A DNA stretch of 64,000 nucleotides from Petrotoga sp. 9PWA.NaAc.5.4 (GCF_002895485.1 NZ_AZRK01000024.1:1-64000), one strand, 5' to 3'. Numbered from the stretch's first letter, positions 38,301-46,729 are shown. The notes: a model not told the origin generated them from the letters alone. Numbers and translations are program-made.

Positions 38301-39501
38301 CTATTTCAATAATCTCATTTAAAGCAGGTTCTAAGCCGGTTGTCTCTAAATCAAACACTACGTATTCTGGTTCGTTGATCTTTTTATCTTCTTTAAGTAA
38401 ATTAATGATATTTACAAATTCGTCAATAACATAAGCTTCCATTCCAAAAATAGGCTTTATATTATTAACTGTAGCTTTGTCGTAAAAATCAGGTATACTT
38501 TGAACAACGCCGGTATCGGTAATAGCTATTGAATCATATCCCCATTTTTTAGCCTGTTTGACTATATCATCTATATCAAGCAACCCTTCCATAGCACTTA
38601 ATTTCGAATGTACATGCAGTTCTACCCTTTTTCTTGGAAAAGTATCTTTTCTTTCAAAAGGATTTTCATTTAATTTTTCCACACTCACTGGCTTAATAAC
38701 AAATTCGTTACTAAATGAATCGTAAAAAATATTTCCCTCAACTGTTAGATTATCTCCAATCGAAATATTTTCATTCAACAAAGAAGCCACGTTGTAAAAA
38801 GCCTTTATTATTGAAGAACTCTTTTTATCAGTTATATATAAAGCAATAACCGGTCCTTTTTCATTGTATTCTTTATTAAATATTTTACCAGTTACTACAA
38901 CTCCTCTTCCTTCAATTGAAGGAAGCATTGACAAAGGCATAGGAACCTTTTTAATTTCTTTTCCCATTACAACATTAGAACCACCAGAATGCAAACCCTC
39001 TTCATTATTTTCGTAATTTTGTGTATAACTTTGAAAGTCAGAAAAATTATTAGAAACTTGTGGTCTAATGTTTTCATCTATTACAATTTCAAAAAAAACA
39101 TTTTCACCTGTATATTTAAAAATAAAATTTTCAATTTGTTCTTTTTCTTTTAATAATCGATTCTTTACAATCGTAGAATATGTCCTAAATATGATTTTGC
39201 GATCATCGGTGTATTCAGGACGCAAAAATTTTAAATAATCCTTTAATGGATGTTTTATTACGAGGTTTTGCCAGTTTTCTATTAAATATTCAGGATTTTT
39301 ATTATGTGAAAATGATATCTTTGTTTTTTTCTTCAACAATCGCTCAAAAAAACTTTTCAAAATTTCTTCATTTATATCTTTATTGGAATCAAGGGTTTCT
39401 AAATTTATCTCCACTAAATCATCGTATATATTTATGTTTCCATCGATATTAAATGGCAAAAATCCTATATTTTCCAATAAAAACTCTTTAATATCTGGCA
39501 T
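35341..39501 (-). CDS. polC: DNA polymerase III alpha subunit, PolC type
   Basis: Replicative polymerase of 1386 residues with built-in proofreading. Order of domains: N-terminal domain; OB fold near 200-275 (RGVVVTGKIFNKEYNEKG); PHP part 1 from about 293 (VELHVHSKLSAMEG); DEDDh exonuclease from about 382 (FDLETTG, Asp384, Glu386); PHP part 2; a zinc motif (CPNCKH, KKCPKCG); the palm with PDIDLNFSG; and a C-terminal helix-hairpin-helix. The ATG at 39501 is chosen for AGGAGG 10 nt upstream; an ATG at 39528 lies before that SD. It overlaps ruvC by 14 bp. PolC outside Firmicutes is typical of Thermotogota. Confidence 0.96.
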   Translation of the reverse strand: MPDIKEFLLENIGFLPFNIDGNINIYDDLVEINLETLDSNKDINEEILKSFFERLLKKKTKISFSHNKNPEYLIENWQNLVIKHPLKDYLKFLRPEYTDDRKIIFRTYSTIVKNRLLKEKEQIENFIFKYTGENVFFEIVIDENIRPQVSNNFSDFQSYTQNYENNEEGLHSGGSNVVMGKEIKKVPMPLSMLPSIEGRGVVVTGKIFNKEYNEKGPVIALYITDKKSSSIIKAFYNVASLLNENISIGDNLTVEGNIFYDSFSNEFVIKPVSVEKLNENPFERKDTFPRKRVELHVHSKLSAMEGLLDIDDIVKQAKKWGYDSIAITDTGVVQSIPDFYDKATVNNIKPIFGMEAYVIDEFVNIINLLKEDKKINEPEYVVFDLETTGLEPALNEIIEIGAVKIKDMKIVSRFHSLIKPKKSISSFTTHITGITNEMLENEKTIEEVLPKFLSFIENTVLVAHNADFDYRFIREWVKKVYNEHFEQTYIDTLALSKSLLNLKGYSLDKVVEELQLGNFEHHRAHEDANVTALAFLKLLEMAKKKKVEKLSELERLKKFIDYKRIRPTHMTILVKNKVGLKNLYKLVSNSHVKYFYRVPRILKSELSQMREGLLIGSSAEEGEIIEAYLRGASHDEIIEIAKFYDYIELLPVDSLEVSKNISEDQIIKIYKSIYDISQELNMPLVMVSDAHYLDKEDIVYLNTLRFADKRKIINANKYLRTTDELIDEAKRIFGNEEVAENIVIKNTNEIAQQIEIIKPLSKKLNPPKIENAENEVREAAIKRAYEIYGNPLPAIVEKRLERELDSIIKHGYSVLYLIAERIVKKSIEDGYLVGSRGSVGSSFVATMLGITEVNPLPPHYICPNCKHTEFFEDGSYGCGYDLPSKKCPKCGSELNKDGQSIPFETFMGFEGDKIPDIDLNFSGDYQAKAHQFIEQMFGEDHVFRAGTISTIADRTALEFARKYCENSGILKNSEIIRIANSITGVKRTTGQHPGGLMIVPKDKEIYDYTPIQYPANDSKAEIQTTHFDYHVIHDDLVKLDALGHDDPTFIKMMKDLTGVDPMSIPMDDKKTLSLFSSTKELKIDLKDELGTTVGTLGIPEFGTTFVRRMLEDTRPKSFAELVRISGLSHGTDVWAGIAKNWIDNNVASLNEVIACRDDIMNYLLTKGAEPKQAFSIMEKVRKGKGIDKSDEELMRNLKVPEWFIVSCQKIKYLFPKAHAAAYVSMAFRIAWFKVYYPLTFYATYFTVKGDEFNLKVIFSGKEAIKKRIYELRTNDLDVRKKNEMTVLELALEMMMRGFKFKMVDLYKSDSKRFIIEEESLLVPFIKIPNLGEKAAERIVKTREEGFKSIEDFIAKTGCNKTNIESLKALEVLKDLPETNQISLFGR

Positions 39502-39979
39502 TTTTGAAATTCCTCCTAAAATTTGCATGGCAAAATGCTGCAGCTAAAGCATCTGATGCATCATCAGGTGTGGGAGTCTTTTCTAATTTCAAGATCAATT
39601 TTAAAGCACGTTGTATTTGACCTTTTTCTGCCCTACCATAACCTGTAACTGCCTGTTTTATTTGAAAAGGTGTGTACTCAAATATGGGTATATTTTCTTC
39701 TTCCAACGAAACCAAAATAACTCCTCTTGCTTCTCCTACCTGAATTGCAGTTGCAACATTTTTAAAAAAATATAACTCTTCCACAGCAGATTCGTCAGGT
39801 TTATATCTATCTATCAAACTTTTCATATCTTTTTTAATTTTTAATAATCTCTTGGGTAAATTAGCATCTTTATCTGTATATATAACCCCATAATCTATCA
39901 TACTAAAAGTGTTACCAACTTTTTGTATTACTCCAAACCCTATTCTACCATAACCAGGATCTATACCTAAAATAACCAT
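39488..39979 (-). CDS. ruvC: Holliday junction resolvase RuvC
   Basis: A 163-residue endonuclease that cuts Holliday junctions with RuvAB. Catalytic acidic residues are in GIDPGYGRIGFG (Asp7), AVEELYFFKN and the C-terminal TPDDASDALAAA. The ATG at 39979 follows TGGAG at a 9-nt distance and directly follows the pepP stop; an earlier in-frame ATG overlaps pepP and has no SD. It overlaps polC by 14 bp, so pepP-ruvC-polC-clamp form one unit. Confidence 0.94.
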   Translation of the reverse strand: MVILGIDPGYGRIGFGVIQKVGNTFSMIDYGVIYTDKDANLPKRLLKIKKDMKSLIDRYKPDESAVEELYFFKNVATAIQVGEARGVILVSLEEENIPIFEYTPFQIKQAVTGYGRAEKGQIQRALKLILKLEKTPTPDDASDALAAAFCHANFRRNFKNARY

Positions 39980-39981
39980 GG

Positions 39982-41220
39982 TTACATACTCCATAATTTT
40001 TCTATATCTTCTATCTCACGCGGTATATCTTTTGATAAGTTCTCACACCCATCTTCTGTTATTAACAAATCATCTTCAATTCTAATACCAATTTTTTCCT
40101 TAGTTATATATAAACCTGGCTCATTTGTAATAACCATTCCTGGTTTTAATTCAGTATTTTTATCCCCTACATCGTGAGTATCCAAACCCAAAAAATGACT
40201 TACAGAATGAAAATAGTAATTAGATAATTCATTAGAAGATTCAATCAAACCTAACTTTTTACATCCGTCGGCTAAACACTTTTTTGCTATTTCATTTAAA
40301 TCAAAAAGAGTCAAACCTGGTCTTGCTTGACGTTCTATTTCTTTCATTGTAGTCAGCACAACATTGTATACATCTTTTTGGCGTGTATTAAATTTTCTAC
40401 TGATTGGAAAAGTGCGAGAAATATCTGCACTATAATAATTGTATTGTGCTCCTAAATCAAGTAGTACCAAATCTCCTTCTTCTGTTTTGGAACTATTATC
40501 TGAATAGTGTAAAATGGTTGAATTTATTCCAGAAGCTATTATTGGTTTAAAAGCATAATCTTTTACTCCATTCTTTCTTAAAACAAAATCAAAGTAAGCC
40601 TGTAATTCATATTCATACATTCCAGATTGTGAATTTTTAATTAAATTTAAAAATGCATCCTTAGTTATTTCAATCGCATATTTTATATTTTTTATTTCAT
40701 CTTCATCTTTAAGCATTCGTAATCCATAAATTACTTTAGAAATATCTTTAATAATTATATATGGAAACATCTTTGATATCTCCTTAGATATCTCTACTTC
40801 TTTGGATGAGCTTTCCCAATCAACTCTTTTTAGATTTAAAAATACTTCTTCAATATCATTTCTTGATAACGTGTTCCCAAGGTAATTAATAAATTCATCA
40901 AGAAAAAGTACATCTTCTACTTTTAAACCACTTTTTTGAGAACAAAATTCTTTACTCGCTTTTTCCCCTATCCATCTTGCTAAAACTGGATCATTTCTTT
41001 CTATAAAGAGTTTTTCGTTAGTCTGGCCATCCACTTTTTGCATTACTAAAAAAGCATTTTCTATATCTAAATCGCTAAAATAATAAAAATTCCTATTAGG
41101 AGTAAATTCATAACTTTCATCTGCACTTTTTATAGGACTTTTTCCAGAACAAAAGATAATTAAATAGTTACCTTTCAAAATGTTAAAAAGTTTTTCTCTT
41201 CTGATTTTAGAGTTAGACAT
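39982..41220 (-). CDS. pepP: Xaa-Pro aminopeptidase (M24B family)
   Basis: A 412-residue metallopeptidase that removes N-terminal residues before proline. It has the N-terminal creatinase-like domain (ESYEFTPNRNFYYFSDLD) and the pita-bread catalytic domain with metal ligands in LLDLGAQYNYYSADISRTFP, SHFLGLDTHDVG, TNEPGLYI and GIRIEDDLLIT. The ATG follows AGAGGT at 8 nt. A 29-codon ORF ends just upstream. It leads the ruvC-polC group. Confidence 0.92.
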   Translation of the reverse strand: MSNSKIRREKLFNILKGNYLIIFCSGKSPIKSADESYEFTPNRNFYYFSDLDIENAFLVMQKVDGQTNEKLFIERNDPVLARWIGEKASKEFCSQKSGLKVEDVLFLDEFINYLGNTLSRNDIEEVFLNLKRVDWESSSKEVEISKEISKMFPYIIIKDISKVIYGLRMLKDEDEIKNIKYAIEITKDAFLNLIKNSQSGMYEYELQAYFDFVLRKNGVKDYAFKPIIASGINSTILHYSDNSSKTEEGDLVLLDLGAQYNYYSADISRTFPISRKFNTRQKDVYNVVLTTMKEIERQARPGLTLFDLNEIAKKCLADGCKKLGLIESSNELSNYYFHSVSHFLGLDTHDVGDKNTELKPGMVITNEPGLYITKEKIGIRIEDDLLITEDGCENLSKDIPREIEDIEKLWSM

Positions 41221-41226
41221 TAATAA

Positions 41227-41316
41227 TTACCTCTCTTTCAACACCTGTTTTAATGTTATTTTTGGAGTATCCTTCGCTTTTAAAGCGGTATTTAATAAAG
41301 CTCCCAATTTATTCAT
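41227..41316 (-). CDS. Small ORF (29 codons) immediately upstream of pepP
   Basis: An ATG-started frame of 29 codons, beginning MNKLGALLNTALKAKD and ending KQVLKER. Its stop lies 6 nt before the pepP ATG, and the pepP SD (AGAGGT) overlaps its last codons, so it could couple translation. Upstream are a weak SD (GAGTG) and TATAAT on the minus strand at 41334-41339. The peptide is basic with no signal or membrane segment. I do not recognise it; it may be a leader peptide or chance. Confidence 0.35.
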   Translation of the reverse strand: MNKLGALLNTALKAKDTPKITLKQVLKER

Positions 41317-41475
41317 AAAACTTTCACTCTTTTATTATATCACTTATAAAAAGGGATTTATTTTTTTTAAAGAAATTGTATTTTTAGACGATTATATAAT
41401 GTCTGAATTTATTATTATGAATTATTTTTCTTTTCATTAAAATAAAAACGTATATAAAAAGGAGATGAAAGTTCG

Positions 41476-42084
41476 ATGTTAGATGATGAAAATATTCGAT
41501 TAACTATAAAAGGTATAAAAAATGAAACTAAGGATATCCCACATGATAAGTATAAAAACTTTGAAGAAATGGTAAAGGATTACATTGAAAAAACCCAAGG
41601 TGTTTTGACAAATATCAAAATAAATGAAAAAGAAGTTCCTTTAAACTACTATAACGAAATAAAAGATGCTTTTTTTGAAGGTGGAGAAGAAGTTGAATTG
41701 GAATTTAGTTCCAAAAAGAAAGTTTTGAATGAGTTAATTTCTCAATCTTATGAGTATATTGAAAAAGTTAAAGAAAATCTTGAAAAAGTATCAAAAGAGG
41801 TCCTTTTAAATACCGATGAAGGACATAAAATGCTGATGAGTATTGCAGAAGGTATAGAAGCGATGTTAGATGTTATTGAACAAACTAAGAATTTTACAGG
41901 AGAAAAGTTTTATGAACCTGAAGAGCTTAAAAATGTTCAAAATATAGTTGTCAGTATAATCAATGCACAAAATAACAATGATTATTTAGAACTTTCAGAT
42001 ATTATGGAATTCAATTTTCAAGAAGTGTTAGATGTTTTTACAGAGTTATTAAACAAAGCAGAAAAAGTCCTCAGAGATTTTTGA
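41476..42084 (+). CDS. Conserved-looking protein of unknown function next to fliS
   Basis: A 202-residue acidic, mostly helical protein, not recognised. The N-terminal 75 residues have alternating strands (IRLTIKGIKN, VLTNIKINEKEVP, EVELEFSSKK); the rest is helical with coiled-coil character (YIEKVKENLEKVSKEV). No signal peptide or membrane segment. AAGGAG lies 11 nt before the ATG. It precedes fliS on the same strand, so a flagellar role is possible. Its last codons lie in a degenerate repeat copy (42056-42295). Confidence 0.75.
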   Translation: MLDDENIRLTIKGIKNETKDIPHDKYKNFEEMVKDYIEKTQGVLTNIKINEKEVPLNYYNEIKDAFFEGGEEVELEFSSKKKVLNELISQSYEYIEKVKENLEKVSKEVLLNTDEGHKMLMSIAEGIEAMLDVIEQTKNFTGEKFYEPEELKNVQNIVVSIINAQNNNDYLELSDIMEFNFQEVLDVFTELLNKAEKVLRDF

Positions 42085-42295
42085 AAAATAAGCGCTCGAA
42101 TAGTATGCAAAGCAATTTTTCGGGTGAGAGTGGTATCAGACTGAAAGACTGAGAGAGTGCAGAATAATTTCGTTGTACGTAGCGAAAAAGTTAAAGAAAC
42201 TCTTAATTAGTAGTATTAGAATTATAGAAGTATTTTTAAAAATAGGACGGTAAACTAACGGCAAAACTTAAACTTTATAACTTTTAAAGCGGGCA
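42056..42295 (+). mobile_element. MITE-like element, copy 11, degenerate (upstream of fliS)
   Basis: Forward copy, recognisable from GAAAAATAAGC (42083) through the hairpin TTTCGTT/TAGCGAAA, TCTTAATTAGTAGTATTAG and the right end AACTTTTAAAGCGGGCA. The left end is poor and would overlap the 3' end of the preceding gene. The right end lies 26 nt before the fliS ATG. Confidence 0.55.
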
Positions 42296-42321
42296 TAAAA
42301 CTTAAAAAAGGAGGATTTTAG

Positions 42322-42756
42322 ATGTACAGTACTCAAAATTCAAATACATATTTCGAAAATAGCATTAAAACTGCAAGCCCAGCAAAATTAATCGAATTAT
42401 TGTATAAAAATGCAATTGAAAGAATTGATAAATCCATAAAATTAATTGATGAGAAGAAATTTACTGAAGCAAACAAACAGATTTTAAGAATCGAAGATAT
42501 TGTTTTAGAATTAAATGTTTCTCTGAACATAGAAAAAGGAGGAGAAATTGCAAATAATTTGAGAGCTTTATATAATTACATATATAGAAGGTTAATTGAA
42601 GCAAATACAAAAAAAGATATAGAAATTTTAAAAGAAGTTAAAACATATTTAGAAGACCTTTTAAATACGTGGAAAGAAGTAATGAAAAAAGAGATAAACA
42701 CTGTAAAACAATTAAATGCTTCGACTTTGAATCCAAAGTTTGACATTCAATACTGA
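42322..42756 (+). CDS. fliS: Flagellar export chaperone FliS
   Basis: Binds newly made flagellin in the cytoplasm and prevents early polymerisation. The 144-residue, four-helix protein has YFENSIKTASPAKLIELLYKNAIERI at the N terminus and LRALYNYIYRRLIEANTKKD in the middle, the FliS pattern (A..S P..L...LY..a.....A). The ATG has AGGAGG 8 nt upstream, and a terminator follows at once. It implies a motile organism, although no other flagellar genes are in the window. Confidence 0.9.
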   Translation: MYSTQNSNTYFENSIKTASPAKLIELLYKNAIERIDKSIKLIDEKKFTEANKQILRIEDIVLELNVSLNIEKGGEIANNLRALYNYIYRRLIEANTKKDIEILKEVKTYLEDLLNTWKEVMKKEINTVKQLNASTLNPKFDIQY

Positions 42757-42770
42757 GGTTTTTTAATTTA

Positions 42771-42806
42771 TTTTCCTCTATTCTTATGAATAGAGGAAAA
42801 TTTTTT
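42771..42806 (+). terminator. Terminator after fliS
   Basis: TTTTCCTCTATTC (42771-42783) and GAATAGAGGAAAA (42788-42800) form a perfect 13-bp stem with a 4-nt loop, followed by TTTTTT. Confidence 0.92.
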
Positions 42807-42901
42807 ATAAAATACCTTATAAATCTTACCTTACAATTGATTCTTGACTATTTTAAATTCAAAACATTATTTTTGAAAAATCTCCATTCTTAAAATGCCT
42901 A
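42802..42901 (-). repeat. Fragment 14 of the MITE-like family (after fliS)
   Basis: About 100 bp in reverse orientation (TTTTTATAAAATACC, ATTTTAAATTCAAAACATTA and the outer end TTCTTAAAATGCCTA). The gene-facing end is missing and the fliS terminator abuts it. It is the one copy that does not face a start codon. Confidence 0.5.
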
Positions 42902-42971
42902 TTTTTAAGGTTAATATAGTATAATGTTAATCAATAAATACTAAAGGATTTGATAAAATCAGGGGGAAGTT

Positions 42972-44015
42972 ATGGATGATCTAAAAGAGCTAGCAAAAAA
43001 CATTTTAGAAACAACTTTTGTGCTGGATGCACACTTCGATTTACTTTACGATGTAGTAAATCAGAGAAATTTAGGAAATCATAGAGTTATGGAAAAAGAT
43101 CACCTTGGTAACTTTAAACAAGGCGGTTTAAACATTGTAGTTTCTTCTTTGTTCATAAATAATTCACTTGTTCCTGAAATATCTCTTCGTCAAGCTTTAG
43201 ATCAAATAAGTGCTCTTTATCAAGAATTAAAAGAGTCTTCCGAATATTTCATGCTTTGTAAAAACTATGATGATATAATAAAAGCAGAACAATGTAATAA
43301 AATAGGAATCATGTTATCTTTTGAAGGGGTAGAACCACTATATAATGATTTAGAGTTATTGGAAATTTTTTATCAATTAGGAGTTAGATTAGTTGGACTT
43401 ACATGGAGTAGAAGAAATTATGCGGGTGACCCGAGTAAATTTTTACATCCTGATGAGATAAAAAATAGTAATGGGTTATCTGACTTTGGAAAGGAATTGG
43501 TTAATAAAGCGCAAAACATGAAGATGATAGTTGATGTAAGCCATCTCAACGATAAAGGTTTTTGGGATGTAATTGAACTTGCTAAACAACCAGTGATTGC
43601 TTCACATTCAAATTGTAGAAAAATAGTTAATTTCGAGCGTAATTTGGATGATTCTCAAATAAAGGCTATTGCTTCAACAGGTGGTGTAATAGGTATAAAC
43701 GGTTTAAGCAGATTAGCTAGTGATGATAATGAAGCAGCAACTGTGAAAGATCTAGTACAAAATATTGAGCACATAGTTGATTTGGTTGGAATAAACCATG
43801 TTGGTTTGGGATTAGACTTTTGTGATCATTTAAAAAAATTTAACTCAAACTTTATTAATCAACATAAAACAAATGAAACATTTGATATTTTAGGAAACCA
43901 TTCCAATATTTTTATATTGGTGGAAGAACTTCTAAAAAGGGGTTATACTGTAAAAGATATTAGCAAAATTCTCGGGGAAAATTTTTTAAGAATCTATAAT
44001 GTTATTTTACATTGA
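42972..44015 (+). CDS. Membrane dipeptidase family protein (peptidase M19)
   Basis: A 347-residue zinc dipeptidase of the renal dipeptidase type. The metal motifs are VLDAHFDLLYD (His-x-Asp), LSFEGVEPL (bridging Glu), VDVSHLND and ASHSNCRK (His), and GLGLDFCDH (Asp). There is no signal peptide, so it probably works in the cytoplasm on dipeptides, consistent with peptide and amino-acid fermentation. The ATG has AGGGGGA 5 nt upstream. A TATAAT at 42920-42925 may be its promoter. Confidence 0.88.
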   Translation: MDDLKELAKNILETTFVLDAHFDLLYDVVNQRNLGNHRVMEKDHLGNFKQGGLNIVVSSLFINNSLVPEISLRQALDQISALYQELKESSEYFMLCKNYDDIIKAEQCNKIGIMLSFEGVEPLYNDLELLEIFYQLGVRLVGLTWSRRNYAGDPSKFLHPDEIKNSNGLSDFGKELVNKAQNMKMIVDVSHLNDKGFWDVIELAKQPVIASHSNCRKIVNFERNLDDSQIKAIASTGGVIGINGLSRLASDDNEAATVKDLVQNIEHIVDLVGINHVGLGLDFCDHLKKFNSNFINQHKTNETFDILGNHSNIFILVEELLKRGYTVKDISKILGENFLRIYNVILH

Positions 44016-44059
44016 TAAACATATAAATGCTATACTTCTACTAAAGGAAGGTTTATACA

Positions 44060-44929
44060 TTGAAGCTGAAAGTTGAGAATTTAACGAAATATTATGATAA
44101 AAGAAATAAAAATGGTGTTGAAAATATTAATTTTGAAGTTTCTAATGGTGAAATATATGGTTTGTTTGGTCCTAAAGGTTCTGGAAAAACTACTATTATA
44201 AAATGTATAGTTGGCTTATTAAAACCAACGAAGGGAATAGTTAAAATAGATGGTAATGAAACCGATTTTAGAACTTATAAAAGCATCGCTTATGTTCCTG
44301 AAATTTTTAGTTACTACAATAATGTTTCAGTCTTAGAGATTTTAAATGTAACGAAAAGAATTTATGATGTGAATGAAAAATACCTTGCAGATCTTACAAG
44401 AACCTTTGATCTAAAAGTACAAAAAAAGTTCGATGATCTTTCTCAAGAAGAAAAAAGTATTTTAAGTATTGTATTATCTCTTTCATATGAACCTGATTTA
44501 CTTATAATAGATGAAATAAATATCGAAATAAACGACGTGGCAAAAGAATTTTTCTATGAAATATTATTGGATATGAAACATAAGGATAAAACAATACTTT
44601 TAGCAACTTCATGTATGAGTCATGTACAAGCAGTTTGTGATAAAATAGGTATTATCAATGAAGGTAGCTTATTAGGTGAATATAGTGTTGAAAGTTTTTC
44701 TCAAAATTTAATCAAAAAAATTAGAATATATGGTTTAGAAAACACTGAGCTTCCTTTTAAAAACTTTAAAAGAATAGGCAGAAACGTTGAAATAGTAGTA
44801 AAGGAATCTTTAATAAAAGGTACACTTTCTAAAATTCTTAATTTAAGATATCGGGATTTAGAAATATTAACTCCAAAAGCTGAAGAGATTCTTGAACATT
44901 TTCTTGGAGGTAACGAGAATGTTATATAA
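44060..44929 (+). CDS. ABC transporter ATP-binding protein (atypical signature)
   Basis: A 289-residue ABC ATPase. Walker A is GPKGSGKTT near residue 38 and Walker B LLIIDEIN near 155. The signature motif is degenerate, DLSQEEKSIL in place of LSGGQ, and the catalytic Glu is kept. The C-terminal 80 residues are a linker-like extension. It overlaps the permease gene by 11 bp, so they form a pair. Start is TTG with AAGGAAGG upstream. Function unknown; such pairs often export drugs or lipids. Confidence 0.82.
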   Translation: MKLKVENLTKYYDKRNKNGVENINFEVSNGEIYGLFGPKGSGKTTIIKCIVGLLKPTKGIVKIDGNETDFRTYKSIAYVPEIFSYYNNVSVLEILNVTKRIYDVNEKYLADLTRTFDLKVQKKFDDLSQEEKSILSIVLSLSYEPDLLIIDEINIEINDVAKEFFYEILLDMKHKDKTILLATSCMSHVQAVCDKIGIINEGSLLGEYSVESFSQNLIKKIRIYGLENTELPFKNFKRIGRNVEIVVKESLIKGTLSKILNLRYRDLEILTPKAEEILEHFLGGNENVI

Positions 44930-45695
44930 TTATTTTAAAGCTAATTTTAAAATATTTGTATATTTTTTAATTATACTTATTGCTTTTATTGCTGCTTATA
45001 TGTTTTCTTTCAATTCAAAAACTATGCAAACGGTTCAAACAATTGTAAATATCCTTCCTGAGTTTATTTTTGATTTAGCTAATTTTAATAAAAACCTTAT
45101 AGTTACTCCTGAAGGGTATTTTGGGACAAATGGGTTACTTATTACCTATATATTCTTAACGTTTTTTGTCTCAAGTCTTGTGAACAACATTATCACAAAA
45201 GATTTTAGTAACAAAATTTATAATTTTGTACTAACCAAGCCTTTTCGAAGATTAAGAATCCTTTTAGAAAAGCTCTTTTCAATTATTATATATGAACTTT
45301 TAATTTCCTTTATCATCATGGGAGGCCTATTTTTATTTTATAAAATTATTATGGGATTTTCTTATACGCCAGTTTTTTTGCATATTTACGGTTTTTATTC
45401 GTTTGTTTTTCAAATCTTTATTACAGGTATTTGTTCTTTTTTAGCTATGAAAACTAACAGTCAAATAAAAGTTATACTTTACTCTATGATTATATCTGTA
45501 TCTTTTTATACCCTTTTCTCTTTTAAAAATGCTAATGAATCAATTGCAAAACTAAGCCCTTTTTATTATATGCAGATAGGACATATAATAGTTGGAGGTA
45601 ACAATATCTTAGTTATCTCAGCATTGGTAATAACTTCTGTATTATTATGTCTTATATCGTTTTTTATTTATAAAGATAAAGAAATGTGTTATTAA
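44919..45695 (+). CDS. ABC-2-type permease subunit
   Basis: A 258-residue membrane protein with about six spans, matching ABC-2-type permeases that work with a separate ATPase. The first span is near residues 8-28 and a large extracytoplasmic loop follows (IVNILPEFIFDLANFNKNL). The ATG at 44919 has GGAGG 9 nt upstream; an upstream in-frame ATG lies deeper in the ATPase gene. It is translationally coupled to the ATPase and completes a two-gene transporter with no visible substrate-binding protein. Confidence 0.8.
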   Translation: MLYNYFKANFKIFVYFLIILIAFIAAYMFSFNSKTMQTVQTIVNILPEFIFDLANFNKNLIVTPEGYFGTNGLLITYIFLTFFVSSLVNNIITKDFSNKIYNFVLTKPFRRLRILLEKLFSIIIYELLISFIIMGGLFLFYKIIMGFSYTPVFLHIYGFYSFVFQIFITGICSFLAMKTNSQIKVILYSMIISVSFYTLFSFKNANESIAKLSPFYYMQIGHIIVGGNNILVISALVITSVLLCLISFFIYKDKEMCY

Positions 45696-45742
45696 AACTT
45701 TTAAACGTTTTTTATTTTAGACAAAAATAAAGGAGTCTAAAA

Positions 45743-46432
45743 ATGCCAGGTTATTTAACTCATATTATTTTTGGGCAAAAAGTTTTTCCCAGTACTTTAA
45801 AAAACGTTAGAATGTTCAACTTTGGTCTTATGGGTCCGGATATTTTTTATTACGATATTTCTGATCCAAAGTATGAACTTATTGCGCAAACTTTACATGA
45901 AGTGGACCTATCAAAATTTATAAATGAAATGAAAAAAGAAAGTCCTGAATATGCTTTAGGTGTTTACTTACATTCATATTTGGACTTAAAAATGCATCCG
46001 AGAATAAATTTTTTAGAAAGAACCTTACATCTGTCTCACACAAAAATAGAGACAATAGTAGATGCTGCTATATTAAAAAAAGAATGGAAAACAACGGTCT
46101 TTAGAGTTAATAAGAATTTTTTCCCTCAAAAACTTCCTGCTCGTTTTATGAGAATTTTTGATGAAACTTTATACAATTATTATGAAATTGAAGATATAAA
46201 AATAAAGGATCTTTATAATACCTTTTTGAAAAATTTTAATTTTTTATATAAATTTTATCCTATAAAAGCAATAGGTTCACATGTTTTATATATTTGTACC
46301 TTAGGTAAATACAATTACAAAGATTATTTTATATTTAAAATGCCTTCTGAAGATATATTAAATGATTACGGAATTAATGTTATTTGGAAAGAATCATTAA
46401 GTGAAGTAAATGATTTAATTAAAAATTTTTGA
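45743..46432 (+). CDS. Zinc-dependent phospholipase C-like domain protein
   Basis: A 229-residue soluble protein without signal peptide. It fits the bacterial zinc-dependent PLC-like family: PGYLTHIIFGQ (His7), NFGLMGPDIFYYD, an early His in TLHEVD, and LGVYLHSYLDLKMHP near residue 75 with the H-x-x-x-D-x-x-x-H spacing used to bind zinc. The real substrate of this family in anaerobes is not known. AAAGGAG lies 8 nt before the ATG. It follows the ABC pair by 48 nt. Confidence 0.62.
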   Translation: MPGYLTHIIFGQKVFPSTLKNVRMFNFGLMGPDIFYYDISDPKYELIAQTLHEVDLSKFINEMKKESPEYALGVYLHSYLDLKMHPRINFLERTLHLSHTKIETIVDAAILKKEWKTTVFRVNKNFFPQKLPARFMRIFDETLYNYYEIEDIKIKDLYNTFLKNFNFLYKFYPIKAIGSHVLYICTLGKYNYKDYFIFKMPSEDILNDYGINVIWKESLSEVNDLIKNF

Positions 46433-46518
46433 TTTATTAATTCTTTAGCTGCTATTTTTAAAGTACTTTATCCAGACTAATCTTTATCAAAGGTACATAT
46501 TTAATAAATATGGAAATA

Positions 46519-46729
46519 TGTGGACTTTAGAAAATTCGAATTTTCTAAAAATAAGTTTTTGAATTTATAACGGGTTTAGGTTGTAGCTCTTTCCACTGTG
46601 TCGGCACAAGCACAGAATACATTAAAGAAATAAACAATTGATCAAAATTAGAATAGTGAAAGTATTTTATAAAAATTTAAACGCTAAAACATTGATAAAA
46701 TACAAATTTTATAATTTCTAAATTGAATA
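46519..46729 (+). mobile_element. MITE-like element, copy 12 (upstream of tdk)
   Basis: A 211-bp forward copy with ends GGACTTTAGAAAAT and, on the other strand, TATTCAATTTAGAAAT. Its inner region is diverged (GTGTCGGCACAAGCACAG). The right end lies 32 nt before the tdk ATG. Flanking 9-mers do not match well. Sequence between 46433 and 46518 holds only a small AAAGTACTTT palindrome near 46460. Confidence 0.65.
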
